A DNA stretch of 64,000 nucleotides from JAEYFP01 sp964579795 (GCA_964579795.1 CAZOHM010000012.1:8734-72733); one strand, 5' to 3'; shown: positions 25,877 through 34,750, counted from the stretch's first letter. Notes: a model not told the origin generated them from the letters alone. Made by a program: numbers and translations.

Positions 25877-26267
25877 CTTTATTAAAAAGCAAAAAACAGC
25901 ATTTATTGCATCCGTAGACAGCGATGGCTTCCCTAATTTGAAAGCAATGAATATGCCACGCAAAATTGAAGGAAATGATTTTTACTTTTCCACAAATACC
26001 TCTTCTATGCGTGTTGCACAGTATCGTGAGAATCCAAAAGCAAGCATTTACTTTTATAACAAGGGACGGTTTCGCTATGAAGGAGTCGGTCTTGTTGGCA
26101 CAATGGAAGTAATGGAGGATCAGGAAATCAAAAGTGCCTGCTGGGAGACAGGGGATAAGATGTATTATCCAAAGGGTGTTACAGATCCTGATTATTGTAT
26201 ATTAAAATTTACAGCTGTAAAGGGCAGACGCTATTGCAGTTTCAAAAAAGAAGATATCATTTTTTAG
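25851..26267 (+). CDS. Pyridoxamine 5'-phosphate oxidase-fold flavoprotein
   Basis: A 138-residue split beta-barrel protein of the PPOX superfamily, which bind FMN or F420-like cofactors. The family stretch AFIASVDSDGFPNLKAMNMPRKIEG is followed by DFYFSTNTSSMRVAQYRENPKASIYF. The start at 25851 has AAAGGAG; an in-frame ATG upstream lies within the ribosome-binding site region. Short members like this are usually general flavin-binding oxidoreductases, not true PdxH. Its regulator is the overlapping marR gene. Confidence 0.85.
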   Translation: MATKEEIFNFIKKQKTAFIASVDSDGFPNLKAMNMPRKIEGNDFYFSTNTSSMRVAQYRENPKASIYFYNKGRFRYEGVGLVGTMEVMEDQEIKSACWETGDKMYYPKGVTDPDYCILKFTAVKGRRYCSFKKEDIIF

Positions 26268-26309
26268 TTGACATTTCTGTTTGAAAAGATTACACTTCAA
26301 ATATTCATA

Positions 26310-26630
26310 TGAAAAGGCTTTGAAAAGAAAAGTAAATAATGAAATATGTCACAGAGAGCTTCGCATGGTGAAAAGAAGCACAGAAAGCATTATTGAAAAT
26401 GGTCTTGGAGCTGCGTACCGACTGCATTGTACATTCAATGTCATGCACAGGCTGCGAAGGGAACGCCCTTTATCGCGTCAGAGTATCGAATAGAGACAGC
26501 TGGCAGCTATTCTGTACTTGTAGAGGTTCATGTTGTGAAATATGAATAAAATAAGGTGGTAACACGAAGCTTTAGCTTTCGTCCTTTATCTGTAGTTAAT
26601 CTGCAGATATCGGATGGAAGCTTTTTTTAT
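26310..26630 (+). ncRNA. T-box leader of metA, specifier apparently ATG (Met)
   Basis: Stem I has the AGUA loop-E motif (26331-26334), an AATAATG/CATTATT helix (26335-26341 with 26388-26394), AGAGAG, and GGTG. By alignment with known T-boxes (specifier followed by four bases and the TGGAGCTGC helix), the codon in the specifier loop is ATG at 26399-26401. The T-box sequence AAGGTGGTAACACG is at 26553-26566. A terminator follows: AGCTTTCGTCCTTTATCTG (from 26574) pairs with 26601-26622, then seven Us. An uncharged tRNA-Met would favour antitermination and so metA expression. A small reading frame overlapping it is not a gene. Confidence 0.88.
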
Positions 26631-26662
26631 GCAAATTTCAATAAGAAGAAAGAGGTGAAAAC

Positions 26663-27577
26663 ATGCCAATTAAAATTCAAAGTGATTTACCAGCAAAAGA
26701 AATACTCGAAAACGAGAATATTTTTGTAATGGACGAAACCCGTGCATTATCGCAGAACATTCGTCCGCTTCAGCTCTGTATTCTGAACCTGATGCCCTTA
26801 AAGGAGGATGCAGAATTACATTTATTGCGGGCTTTTTCAAACACGCCGTTACAGGTTGAGCTTACATTTATGAATACAGGCAGCCATATATCCAGTCATA
26901 CGTCCATAGCGCATTTAAACAAATTTTATAATACGTTTGAAGAGCTTCAAGACAGAAAGTTTGATGGGATGATTATTACCGGTACACCGGTGGAACATCT
27001 GGAATATGAGGAAGTAGATTATTGGCCGGAATTATGCAGCATTATGGAATGGAGCAAAACGCATGTAACATCCACGCTTCATATATGCTGGGGTGCTCAG
27101 GCAGGTGTATACTACCACTTTGGTCTGAAAAAAAAGCCGCTGAAAGAAAAACTCTTTGGCATCTATGCTCATAAGGTTTTTCAAAGAAAAGAACCACTTG
27201 TAAGAGGTTTCGATGACTATTTTATGGCTCCGCACAGTCGTTATACAGAAATAACCGCAGAAGATATCCATGCCTGCCAGGAGCTGACTGTGCTGGCGGA
27301 ATCAGACGAAGCCGGTGTATTCCTTGCTACGGCACATGAAGGAAAGCAAATATTTGTTATGGGCCATCCGGAATACGACCGATATTCTCTTCACAATGAG
27401 TATATAAGAGACAAGAATAAGGGATTATCCATTCAAATCCCTAAAAACTACTACCCAAATGATGACGTCACAAAAAAACCGGTGATGCAATGGCGTTCTC
27501 ATTGTAACGGTCTGTATACAAACTGGCTGAATTACTATGTTTATCAGGCAACCCCATACGATATTATGAAAATTTAG
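26663..27577 (+). CDS. metA: Homoserine O-acyltransferase (MetA); acetyl-type predicted
   Basis: Acylates homoserine in the first committed step of methionine synthesis. The 304 residues show the catalytic Lys47 (LMPLKED), Cys142 (HICWGAQ) and the pair His235-Glu237 (GHPEYD), numbered as in the MetA family. Residue 111 is glutamate (TGTPVEH), which in characterised MetA enzymes favours acetyl-CoA; the succinyl type has glycine there. So homoserine O-acetyltransferase activity is predicted despite the family name. AAAGAGGTG precedes the ATG. Expression is expected to follow methionine supply through the T-box upstream. Confidence 0.95.
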   Translation: MPIKIQSDLPAKEILENENIFVMDETRALSQNIRPLQLCILNLMPLKEDAELHLLRAFSNTPLQVELTFMNTGSHISSHTSIAHLNKFYNTFEELQDRKFDGMIITGTPVEHLEYEEVDYWPELCSIMEWSKTHVTSTLHICWGAQAGVYYHFGLKKKPLKEKLFGIYAHKVFQRKEPLVRGFDDYFMAPHSRYTEITAEDIHACQELTVLAESDEAGVFLATAHEGKQIFVMGHPEYDRYSLHNEYIRDKNKGLSIQIPKNYYPNDDVTKKPVMQWRSHCNGLYTNWLNYYVYQATPYDIMKI

Positions 27578-27580
27578 CAC

Positions 27581-27628
27581 AAACAACGCGTTGTTTATAC
27601 ATAATTTGAAGCAAACAACGCGTTGTTT
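27581..27628. repeat. Two tandem 16-bp perfect palindromes
   Basis: AAACAACGCGTTGTTT occurs at 27581-27596 and 27613-27628, 32 bases apart, each preceded by C. Each copy is perfectly self-complementary. They lie just past the metA stop, at the meeting point of two convergent transcripts; one overlaps the end of the small minus-strand gene. They could be weak bidirectional terminators or binding sites of a dimeric protein. Confidence 0.7.
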
Positions 27629-27882
27629 GTTGCAAATATTTTGAATACATGATAAAAGACTTGAAAAATCTCTTCACACAATTCTCTATCTGACAGTTGA
27701 CGATATTGAGGTTTACCTTGTTTTTTTTGTAATGTTGAGTCAGAATAAGCGCTGTGCACATCACAAATAAGCAGCCGGTGACTTTTCCCTTCTCCTGTCA
27801 TATTAATAATCATGGAACAGCTCATCGGCCGCTTCAGATTTTCCACCTGTAGCTCGTATCTTGGATTTTTAGTTACCAGCAT
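27595..27882 (-). CDS. Hypothetical 95-residue protein
   Basis: A small gene whose ATG overlaps the stop codon of the PolC-like gene (ATGCTGGTAACTAA), suggesting translational coupling, as no strong ribosome-binding site is visible. The product has a beta-rich first half (SCSMIINMTGEG, RLLICDVHS) and a helical tail. No family is recognised. Composition looks protein-like up to the tail, where the coding region enters one of the tandem palindromes. Being 3' of the PolC-like gene it may be a partner of that protein, or a decaying frame. Confidence 0.5.
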   Translation of the reverse strand: MLVTKNPRYELQVENLKRPMSCSMIINMTGEGKSHRLLICDVHSAYSDSTLQKKQGKPQYRQLSDRELCEEIFQVFYHVFKIFATNNALFASNYV

Positions 27883-28801
27883 TAATTATACTTTGCTCAC
27901 TATTCCTCATCGCAGGAAGTACACGTACAATTGCATTGGCCAGTGAACTGACATAGGCAACCTTCTTATAGGGAGCCAGCTGTTCGGCGGTCAAACCATA
28001 AGTCTCACAGACTTCCTCCACGTTATCCATATGATGCAGCTTGCATGAACGTATTATTTCCATCAAGTCATATGCCTTCTGCTTCTCCATTCCATAGTCT
28101 CCAATCAGTTCATGATATATTTCCTCGCGATATCGATATCCGCAATTCTGTTCCAACGCACATTCTCCGGCATAGGACAGACAGGTCTCTCTATGATTAT
28201 GAAGCTGTCCATATCTCTCCCAATAGTTTTCTGAGGATATGAACGTTTCCTTGGACATAAATTCTATTCTGGGGTGACGATTTCTATTCGGACCAAATAT
28301 ATAATCAATATCCAGATCAAACCCATCTGCTAATATCATCGCTCCGCAGTCGGGACAGTTTTTCACCGGCAAGTCCGCACCAAACACATTCTTTGGTCCC
28401 AGTGCAAAAAAACCACAGTGTTGGCAGTAGTAATGAGCCTGCAGTGGATTTGGACCGTCTGGATTCATCAAATAAAGCAGATAAGACCCCGAAGTCACAC
28501 CTGAAGGAAGCATTGTATATTTTCCTTTTAGCGAATGCCTGCCAAGAACACCAAAAGCGCAGAACTCATCCAGATTTTTTAAATCTCGTGCGATCTCCAG
28601 TTCCTCCCGATATCTTTCTTTCACTAAATAAGGCATATTCTTTGGATATAAAATCTCCATCTGTTTTTCACAAATCGCTTGAATTGTCCTTAACATTTCT
28701 TTTCTATTTTCCTTATCCCTTCTATATTTTTCTTCGTATGCCCTTCTGAGTTTGTAGCTTTTATTGTCACTATTACTTACTTCTGTTATGGATTCATCCA
28801 T
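27869..28801 (-). CDS. PolC-derived protein lacking catalytic aspartates
   Basis: A 310-residue protein whose residues about 60-200 resemble the palm-entry region of the PolC-type DNA polymerase III alpha subunit. The PolC zinc site is kept (CQHC 126-129, CPDC 149-152, with GADLPVKNCPDCG), and the segment before it (SGVTSGSYLLYLMNPDGPNPLQAHY) parallels PolC. Where PolC has PDIDLNF with two catalytic aspartates, this protein has PRIEFM (177-182), so polymerase activity is not expected. A later part (AYDLMEIIRSCKL) resembles another PolC segment. A stand-alone protein of this size is not a replicase. The start at 28801 is the second ATG after GAGGAGG. Homology is read by eye from memory of PolC. 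Confidence 0.72.
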   Translation of the reverse strand: MDESITEVSNSDNKSYKLRRAYEEKYRRDKENRKEMLRTIQAICEKQMEILYPKNMPYLVKERYREELEIARDLKNLDEFCAFGVLGRHSLKGKYTMLPSGVTSGSYLLYLMNPDGPNPLQAHYYCQHCGFFALGPKNVFGADLPVKNCPDCGAMILADGFDLDIDYIFGPNRNRHPRIEFMSKETFISSENYWERYGQLHNHRETCLSYAGECALEQNCGYRYREEIYHELIGDYGMEKQKAYDLMEIIRSCKLHHMDNVEEVCETYGLTAEQLAPYKKVAYVSSLANAIVRVLPAMRNSEQSIINAGN

Positions 28802-28925
28802 TCTCATTCCTCCTCGATTATTTGATTCGTAGTGTTTTTTCTTTATATACAACTACTTTACAACTAAATTCTAACCTATCAACATGACACCATATGTCCA
28901 TGTTATCATTTTTTTACAATTACAA

Positions 28926-28969
28926 AAGCTGCCTACCAGAATGCATTTTCTGCATCTGACAGACAGCTT
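28926..28969 (-). terminator. Terminator of the GH3 operon
   Basis: An imperfect stem-loop with outer arms AAGCTG/CAGCTT and inner pairing AGATGCA/TGCATTCT, followed on the minus strand by TTTTGTAATTG. It lies 27 bases after the GH3 stop codon. Confidence 0.6.
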
Positions 28970-28995
28970 AATTGATTTTAGCTTACTGTAATATT

Positions 28996-31140
28996 TTATA
29001 GCTTTAATTTAAGTTCCAGTGGCTTAACTCCTCCTAATGTTACACTCACTTCATCTGGCTGACTTATGCCAACGTATAATTTAAATTCATCACTGTCAAG
29101 AATATACTTACCGTCATTATTTACTGACAGTAATGCTTTTGACGGTATTTTCAGGAAGAATTGTCTTTCCTCACCGGCTTCTAATGCAATACGCTTAAAC
29201 GCACAAAGACTATGGTTTTTGACAGCATATTTGGATTTCAGATTTTTTATATAGATCTGTACTACTTCCTCTATCCGGCATGCACCTGTGTTTTTGATTT
29301 TTCCTGTCACTTCTATCTGTCCCTGATAAAGCTGGTCAGAATTCTTTGCAAGTTCTCTGACTTGTTCCTCATCCATAAGCTTTGCGTCTGACAAAGAAGC
29401 TTTTCCATATGTCAGTCCAAACCCAAACGGATATTGTGCCTTTCCTGCTATATATCGATAGGTTCTTCCTGCCATACTGTAATTCTCGAATGCAGGAAGT
29501 TCCTCCAATGAATTATAGAAGGTTATCGGCAGCTTTCCAGATGGAGATACATTCCCAAACAGTATATTGGCAACTGCTTTTCCTCCGTCTGCGCCTGGAT
29601 ACCATGCCTGCAGAATTGCTTTTACGTTATTGCTTTCTTTTGCAAGCGACAAGTCCATTGCGCTGCCTGTCATATTGACAAGAATCACCGGTTTCCCTAT
29701 CTCAGCTATTGCTCGAAGAAGCTTCATCTGAGATTTTGGAAGCTTCAGGTCAGCCTTATCTCCGGATGCATAGCTGTTTCCGGTATCGCCTTCCTCACCC
29801 TCCAGTGTCTCATTCAGACCAAGGCAAAGCACAACCACATCTGACTGTTTTGTAATATACGAGGCTTCAGAAATACGATCATCCGGCCATGCCAGATGTT
29901 CAACACGGTCCTTGTACAAATGAGAACCTTCTGAATATAGTATGCGAACATCCTCGTCCGCTTCCTCCTGTATTCCCTCCAATACTGTCTTATATCTTGA
30001 AGAAGTTCCATGATAATTTCCAATCAGAGCTTCTCGGCTATTTGCGTTTGGACCAATCACCGCAATTGTCTTAAGCTTCTTCTTATTAAGCGGCAGAATC
30101 CCATCATTTTTCAAAAGAACGATTGCCTTTTCTGCGACTTCCAGTGCAAGTTTTCGATGAGGCAGACTTTCTACCTCGTCATAAGAAATTTTATCATATT
30201 CGTTTGAATCAAACATTCCAAGCATAAATCTCGTTGTAAACAGTCTGACGGCTGCCATCGTAATCTGATCTTCTGTCACAAGGTTTTCCTGATATGCTTT
30301 TAACATGTGAAGATATGTATTTCCACAGTTCAGATCACAGCCTTTTTCCAATGCAAGTGCAGCAGATTCTGCCGGTGTTTTTGTTATCATATGGTGCTCA
30401 TGAAAATCTCTGATTGCCCAGCAGTCTGACACATAGTGACCCTCGAACTTCCAATCCTTACGCAGAATATCATCCATCAATGTCTTACTTGCACAGCACG
30501 GTTCTCCGTTTGTACGATTGTACGCACCCATGACAGCTTCTACTTTACCTTCTTTTACACATGCCTCGAATGCAGGTAAATATGTTTCAAATAAGTCCTT
30601 CTTGCTTACTTGTGCATCAAACTCATGTCTGACTGCCTCTGGTCCAGAGTGAACTGCAAAATGCTTTGCGCATGATGCTGTTTTTAGATAATCGCCATCA
30701 CCCTGCAGACCTTTCACAAATGCAACACCGAGTCTGCTCGTCAGATACGGATCCTCACCATAGGTTTCATGACCTCTTCCCCATCTGGGATCACGGAAAA
30801 TATTTACATTTGGTGACCACATTGTAAGTCCCTTATAAATATCTCTGTCATTTTCTGATACTTCCGCATTATATTTGGCCCTGGCCTCTGTAGAAACAAC
30901 ATCTGCAACTTTCTGAAGTATTTCCTCATCAAATACTGCAGCCAGTCCTATTGCTTGTGGAAATACTGTGGCTGTTCCGCTTCTTGCTACACCGTGAAGA
31001 CCCTCGTTCCACCAGTTGTATGCGGGTACACCCAGCCGTTCAATTGCCGATGCGTCATATTTTAATTGAGAAGCTTTCTCTTCCAGTGTCATTCTGGCTA
31101 CAAGCTCTTCAGCTCTTTTTTTGGCTTCTTTTCTCTCCAT
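28996..31140 (-). CDS. Glycoside hydrolase family 3 (beta-xylosidase/beta-glucosidase)
   Basis: An intracellular GH3 enzyme of 714 residues with no signal peptide. Domains: N-terminal TIM barrel with the catalytic nucleophile Asp239 in the motif VSDCWAI, substrate-binding Lys159-His160 (AKHFAVHSGPE), an alpha/beta sandwich with GEEGDTGNSY, and a fibronectin-like C-terminal domain from about residue 600. The VSDC form and the segment MWSPNVNIFRDPRWGRG are typical of the beta-xylosidase branch, but beta-glucosidases share them. It lies after two sugar permease genes, so it likely breaks imported oligosaccharides. GCGAGGA precedes the ATG. Specificity is inferred. Confidence 0.92.
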   Translation of the reverse strand: MERKEAKKRAEELVARMTLEEKASQLKYDASAIERLGVPAYNWWNEGLHGVARSGTATVFPQAIGLAAVFDEEILQKVADVVSTEARAKYNAEVSENDRDIYKGLTMWSPNVNIFRDPRWGRGHETYGEDPYLTSRLGVAFVKGLQGDGDYLKTASCAKHFAVHSGPEAVRHEFDAQVSKKDLFETYLPAFEACVKEGKVEAVMGAYNRTNGEPCCASKTLMDDILRKDWKFEGHYVSDCWAIRDFHEHHMITKTPAESAALALEKGCDLNCGNTYLHMLKAYQENLVTEDQITMAAVRLFTTRFMLGMFDSNEYDKISYDEVESLPHRKLALEVAEKAIVLLKNDGILPLNKKKLKTIAVIGPNANSREALIGNYHGTSSRYKTVLEGIQEEADEDVRILYSEGSHLYKDRVEHLAWPDDRISEASYITKQSDVVVLCLGLNETLEGEEGDTGNSYASGDKADLKLPKSQMKLLRAIAEIGKPVILVNMTGSAMDLSLAKESNNVKAILQAWYPGADGGKAVANILFGNVSPSGKLPITFYNSLEELPAFENYSMAGRTYRYIAGKAQYPFGFGLTYGKASLSDAKLMDEEQVRELAKNSDQLYQGQIEVTGKIKNTGACRIEEVVQIYIKNLKSKYAVKNHSLCAFKRIALEAGEERQFFLKIPSKALLSVNNDGKYILDSDEFKLYVGISQPDEVSVTLGGVKPLELKLKL

Positions 31141-31162
31141 AATTTCCTCGCTTTACTTTATG

Positions 31163-31999
31163 TCAACCCTTTACGGCACCTGCTGTCAAACCATCAACAA
31201 TCTGATTACTGAATACGCAGTAAACAATAATGGTTGGTAATATTGCTATCATAATTGCTGCAAACATTTGTACATAATTTGTATTGTATGGTCCTACAAA
31301 TTTTGATAGAGAAACAGGCAGTGTCTTCTTTAAATCATCTGAAATAAATACCATGGCAAGCAGCAGCTCATTCCAGTTAGCTACAAATGTCATCAGTCCT
31401 GTTACAAATAAACCTGTTTTTGACAAAGGCATTGCAATTCTGATAAAACTCTGATATATGGAGCATCCATCAATACATGCTGCTTCAAACATTTCATTTG
31501 GCATATTGCGGAAAAAACCTGTCATAATAAAAATCGTTGTCGGAAGTGACATCGCCATATATGGAAGAATCAAACCAAGAAGATTATTATACAGTCCAAA
31601 TTTTGAAAATGTTTTGAACAACGGAATCAAAATACAATGAATTGGAATCATCATTCCTGTCAGGAAAAACATCATGATGAATCCAGAAAGCTTCCATTTC
31701 ATACGTCCGATTGCAAATGAAGCCATAGAACCAATAATCATTGTCAAAATCAATGTAACTCCACATACGATTGCAGAATTCAGTGTTGCAATACCAAGCC
31801 TTCCTGCAGTCCATGCAAATATATAGTTACCAAGCTGTACTACTTCCGGCATCGCAAATGGCGATTTAAAAATTTCTGCGTTTGTTTTGATTGATACAGA
31901 AAACATCCATACAAGTGGTGCCAGATAGATTATTGCCATAATTATCAAAAAAGTATAAATTAATACTTTATATACAATTGATTTTCCATTTCCTTTCAT
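31163..31999 (-). CDS. Sugar ABC transporter permease (MalG-like)
   Basis: A 278-residue inner-membrane subunit of the carbohydrate uptake ABC family with six transmembrane helices. The EAA loop that contacts the ATPase is visible (EAACIDGCSIYQSFIRIAMPLSK, near residues 174-196). MalG-type proteins end with a short cytoplasmic tail as here (QIVDGLTAGAVKG). AGGGGTG precedes the ATG. It follows the other permease by 11 bases. No ATPase gene is in this cluster, so a shared MsmX-type ATPase elsewhere is expected, as is common in Firmicutes. Confidence 0.93.
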   Translation of the reverse strand: MKGNGKSIVYKVLIYTFLIIMAIIYLAPLVWMFSVSIKTNAEIFKSPFAMPEVVQLGNYIFAWTAGRLGIATLNSAIVCGVTLILTMIIGSMASFAIGRMKWKLSGFIMMFFLTGMMIPIHCILIPLFKTFSKFGLYNNLLGLILPYMAMSLPTTIFIMTGFFRNMPNEMFEAACIDGCSIYQSFIRIAMPLSKTGLFVTGLMTFVANWNELLLAMVFISDDLKKTLPVSLSKFVGPYNTNYVQMFAAIMIAILPTIIVYCVFSNQIVDGLTAGAVKG

Positions 32000-32010
32000 C
32001 TCGACACCCC

Positions 32011-32898
32011 TTATGCATCCATATTTTCTTCTTTTACAAATTTATTTATTAGAAAAGTAACTACAAGGCACAGAACAAGCAAAACAATACCTATAGCACT
32101 TGCATATCCATATTTATTATATTTAAAGCCCTGCATATACAGATGCGTTGCCAGAACCTCCGTCTGGTGATTTGGACCGGCCTCTGTCATATTATAAACA
32201 AGATCAAAAAATTTCAGTGCACCAATGCAATTCAAAGACATTGCTGTTGCCATCATTGGCTTAAGTAATGGCAGTGTTACATAACGAAATGCTCTAACTT
32301 TTGTCGCACCATCTATATATGCTGCTTCAAACAACGATTTATCTATACTGGAAATCTGCGCCATGTACAGCATCATTGACTGACCAACATATTGCCACAA
32401 TGCAACAAATGCAATTACCTTCATTGGAAGAGAAATATAATCTTTTACATCCATCAGCCACAAAGGACCTTGTATTCCCCACATCGCAAGAATTTGGTTC
32501 ACACCAAGCTTTGTACTGAAAATGAACATCCACAGTAAACCAAGTGCTGCAGAAGACAATACACACGGTAGATAGTAAATGTTTTTAAATAAGTTCCTGC
32601 CTTTTTCAATATTGGTAAGGAGTCCGGCAAGAATAAGTCCAACAATCAACTGAGAAATAACTGAAAAAAGCATAAAGAAAATTGAATTTTTTAATGCAAT
32701 TCTCATTGTTTTATCAGTTGTAAACAACTTAATATAGTTTTTTGCTCCAACAAAAACCGGTTTTGTCAATGCATCCCAATCGCAAAGAGAATAATAGACC
32801 GACTGACAAATCGGAATAAACAACACAAGTGTAAATAAAATAATTCCCGGTGCAACGAAAATGCATATGGCCTTTTTGTCTCGTAATAACCTATCCAT
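32011..32898 (-). CDS. Sugar ABC transporter permease (MalF-like)
   Basis: A 295-residue membrane subunit with six helices; first of the two permease genes. The EAA motif is FEAAYIDGATKVRAFRYVTLPLLKP. The N-terminus begins with a short cytoplasmic basic segment and then a hydrophobic helix (ICIFVAPGIILFTLVLF). GGAGGAATAGT precedes the ATG. It lies downstream of the binding-protein gene, separated by 110 bases that hold a stable hairpin. Confidence 0.93.
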   Translation of the reverse strand: MDRLLRDKKAICIFVAPGIILFTLVLFIPICQSVYYSLCDWDALTKPVFVGAKNYIKLFTTDKTMRIALKNSIFFMLFSVISQLIVGLILAGLLTNIEKGRNLFKNIYYLPCVLSSAALGLLWMFIFSTKLGVNQILAMWGIQGPLWLMDVKDYISLPMKVIAFVALWQYVGQSMMLYMAQISSIDKSLFEAAYIDGATKVRAFRYVTLPLLKPMMATAMSLNCIGALKFFDLVYNMTEAGPNHQTEVLATHLYMQGFKYNKYGYASAIGIVLLVLCLVVTFLINKFVKEENMDA

Positions 32899-32943
32899 AC
32901 TATTCCTCCAAGCAATCTGTTTTCCATCTGATTTATAGATTAT

Positions 32944-32972
32944 ACGGGATTAGCACAATGTGCCAATCCCGT
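32944..32972 (-). other. Intercistronic hairpin between binding-protein and permease genes
   Basis: ACGGGATT-GCAC and GTGC-AATCCCGT form a stem of about 12 pairs with one internal mismatch and a three-base loop. On the minus strand no U-tract follows. Such hairpins often protect the binding-protein mRNA so that it outnumbers the permease mRNA. Confidence 0.65.
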
Positions 32973-33008
32973 GCGATCTATATTTTCTGTTTCATTAATT
33001 ATATGGTT

Positions 33009-34394
33009 TTACTTATTCCATACATTTTCTTTATAGAAATCTTCTATTATCTGTAAGCCTTCTTCTACAGTTGCATTTCCAAGATAAATGGAAACCATAG
33101 CATCATCAAATGTTGAACCAGCTTCTGTAGATGCAAGAGACTCATTGTAGAAACCAAATGTACCTGAAGCTTTTCCAAATACATCCATTACGTAAGACAA
33201 CTGCTTTGGAGCTTTGTCATAATCAATATCTACCGCTGTTACAGGAATCTTTCCGCCAACTTCTGCTGTATACTTCTGAGCTGTATCATCTGTAAAGTAT
33301 TTCATGAAAGCAATACATGCATCCGGATACTTTGTAGCAGAGCTCATAGCAAGACTATCTGATTTTGCAATGATTCTGTTAGGGTCGTTTCCACCATCAA
33401 TACCTGGGAACTGGAATACGCCACATTTGTCTTCAAAATCCGGATTTGCACCATTAATCTGACCAATTGCCCATGAACCCTGGATTAACATAGCTGCTTC
33501 TCCGTTATAGAAGTTTGCTGTTGCAACATCATTTGTATCACCAGCTGCTGTGGCCTGGAAGTACTTGGAAATTTCCACCATCTTATTTGCTGCGTCAGAA
33601 AATGGCTGATCCAGCCATGAACCTGTTCCATCAGCAATCTTTGTAAGATCTGCACCTTCTCTATCGCAAAGATAACCAGCTAACATTGATAAGCACCATG
33701 CTGTACCTGCACTGATTGTAATAGGTGTATAGCCTGCGTCAGAAAGCTTTTGGCATGCGTCAAGCATTTCTGTCCAGTTAGTAGGAACTTCAACGCCCGC
33801 TTTATCAAACATCTCTGTATTATAGAATACACATGCTGCTGCAATATTCAAAGGAACTGCATATATTTTTCCATCATATGTCTGCTGTGTAAATACACCG
33901 TCACCATTAAATGTATCCTTCCAGCCATCTGCTGCCAGATAATCTGTCAAGTCAGCTGTTACGCCAGGATCTACATATGTTGTCAGGTTTGGTCCCGGGC
34001 TGACAATAAATACATCCGGTGTCTGATTTGATGCAACCAATGCATTCAGCTTTGAATAATACTCTTCAAGGTTTGTTGTAATAGGTGTTACATGATATAC
34101 ACCTTCATAATCCTTATTGAATCTCTCAACTGTATCTTTGTAACCAAGTGAAATCAAATCCTCTGTTGCCTCTAAATCATCCCAGAACATCCATGTGATT
34201 TCCTGAACATCACCACTTGCTGCTGTATCCGTTGCTTCTGCTGCAGTGTCATCTGCTGGCGCAGCCTCTTCTGTTTTTGTATCTGCTGCCGGTGCTGATG
34301 CTGCACCTGTTTCTGTAGATACGCCACATCCAGCAAGTAGGCTGACTGTCATTGTCATGCTGAGACATACTGCCAAAACCTTTTTCAACTTCAT
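33009..34394 (-). CDS. Sugar ABC transporter substrate-binding lipoprotein
   Basis: A 461-residue extracytoplasmic lipoprotein that captures sugar for the permeases. The signal peptide ends with the lipobox LLAGC, Cys23 being lipidated. An Ala/Glu/Thr-rich linker (about 25-65) leads into a family 1 solute-binding domain with EITWMFWDDLEATEDL and YLAADGWKDTFNGDG. GGAGGA precedes the ATG. First gene of the operon (binding protein, two permeases, GH3); the AraC gene is divergent. Ligand likely an oligosaccharide (xylo- or gluco-oligomer), from context. Confidence 0.94.
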   Translation of the reverse strand: MKLKKVLAVCLSMTMTVSLLAGCGVSTETGAASAPAADTKTEEAAPADDTAAEATDTAASGDVQEITWMFWDDLEATEDLISLGYKDTVERFNKDYEGVYHVTPITTNLEEYYSKLNALVASNQTPDVFIVSPGPNLTTYVDPGVTADLTDYLAADGWKDTFNGDGVFTQQTYDGKIYAVPLNIAAACVFYNTEMFDKAGVEVPTNWTEMLDACQKLSDAGYTPITISAGTAWCLSMLAGYLCDREGADLTKIADGTGSWLDQPFSDAANKMVEISKYFQATAAGDTNDVATANFYNGEAAMLIQGSWAIGQINGANPDFEDKCGVFQFPGIDGGNDPNRIIAKSDSLAMSSATKYPDACIAFMKYFTDDTAQKYTAEVGGKIPVTAVDIDYDKAPKQLSYVMDVFGKASGTFGFYNESLASTEAGSTFDDAMVSIYLGNATVEEGLQIIEDFYKENVWNK

Positions 34395-34750
34395 AACTCA
34401 TCCTCCTAATCAAAATTTGTAGAAATATTTTTTGGTATAGTTATCATAATTCAAATGCTAATCCCATTTCTATACAATAATTGCTTTATGGTTATCAAAT
34501 ATTGCTATTTGTTTTCACTTTTTATCATTTAAGCAACACAATATTGTCTATATTATATATGTTTATTCATTTGTAATTGTACATATTGTATATTTTAAAT
34601 TCGAATATTGCAAATCAAGAATAATTAATGTATAGTTTTATTAGTAAATAATACATTTTTGTTTGCAAAATAATAGCACGAATTATGATGTTTTCTCGAA
34701 TATAGTGTTTAATTATGAGAATTGCATTCACAAATGGAAATGAGGTTCCT
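34395..34750. promoter_or_regulatory. AT-rich divergent region between the ABC operon and AraC gene
   Basis: 356 bases without a gene. A minus-strand candidate promoter for the transporter operon is TTGATA (34493-34498), 18-base spacer, TATAGA (34469-34474). For the AraC gene I see no convincing pair of boxes. Runs such as ATATTG and TTGCAAT are repeated, but no clear AraC half-site pair or CcpA (cre) site stands out. Confidence 0.45.

Noticed and set aside
26281..26493. A 70-residue frame after the PPOX gene
   Set aside because: It lies within the T-box leader of metA, has no suitable ribosome-binding site, and its sequence matches stem I and flanking leader elements rather than a protein.
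27564..27764. Second minus-strand frame overlapping the small gene after the PolC-like gene
   Set aside because: It is in a different frame from the translationally coupled gene, has no start signal and overlaps metA.
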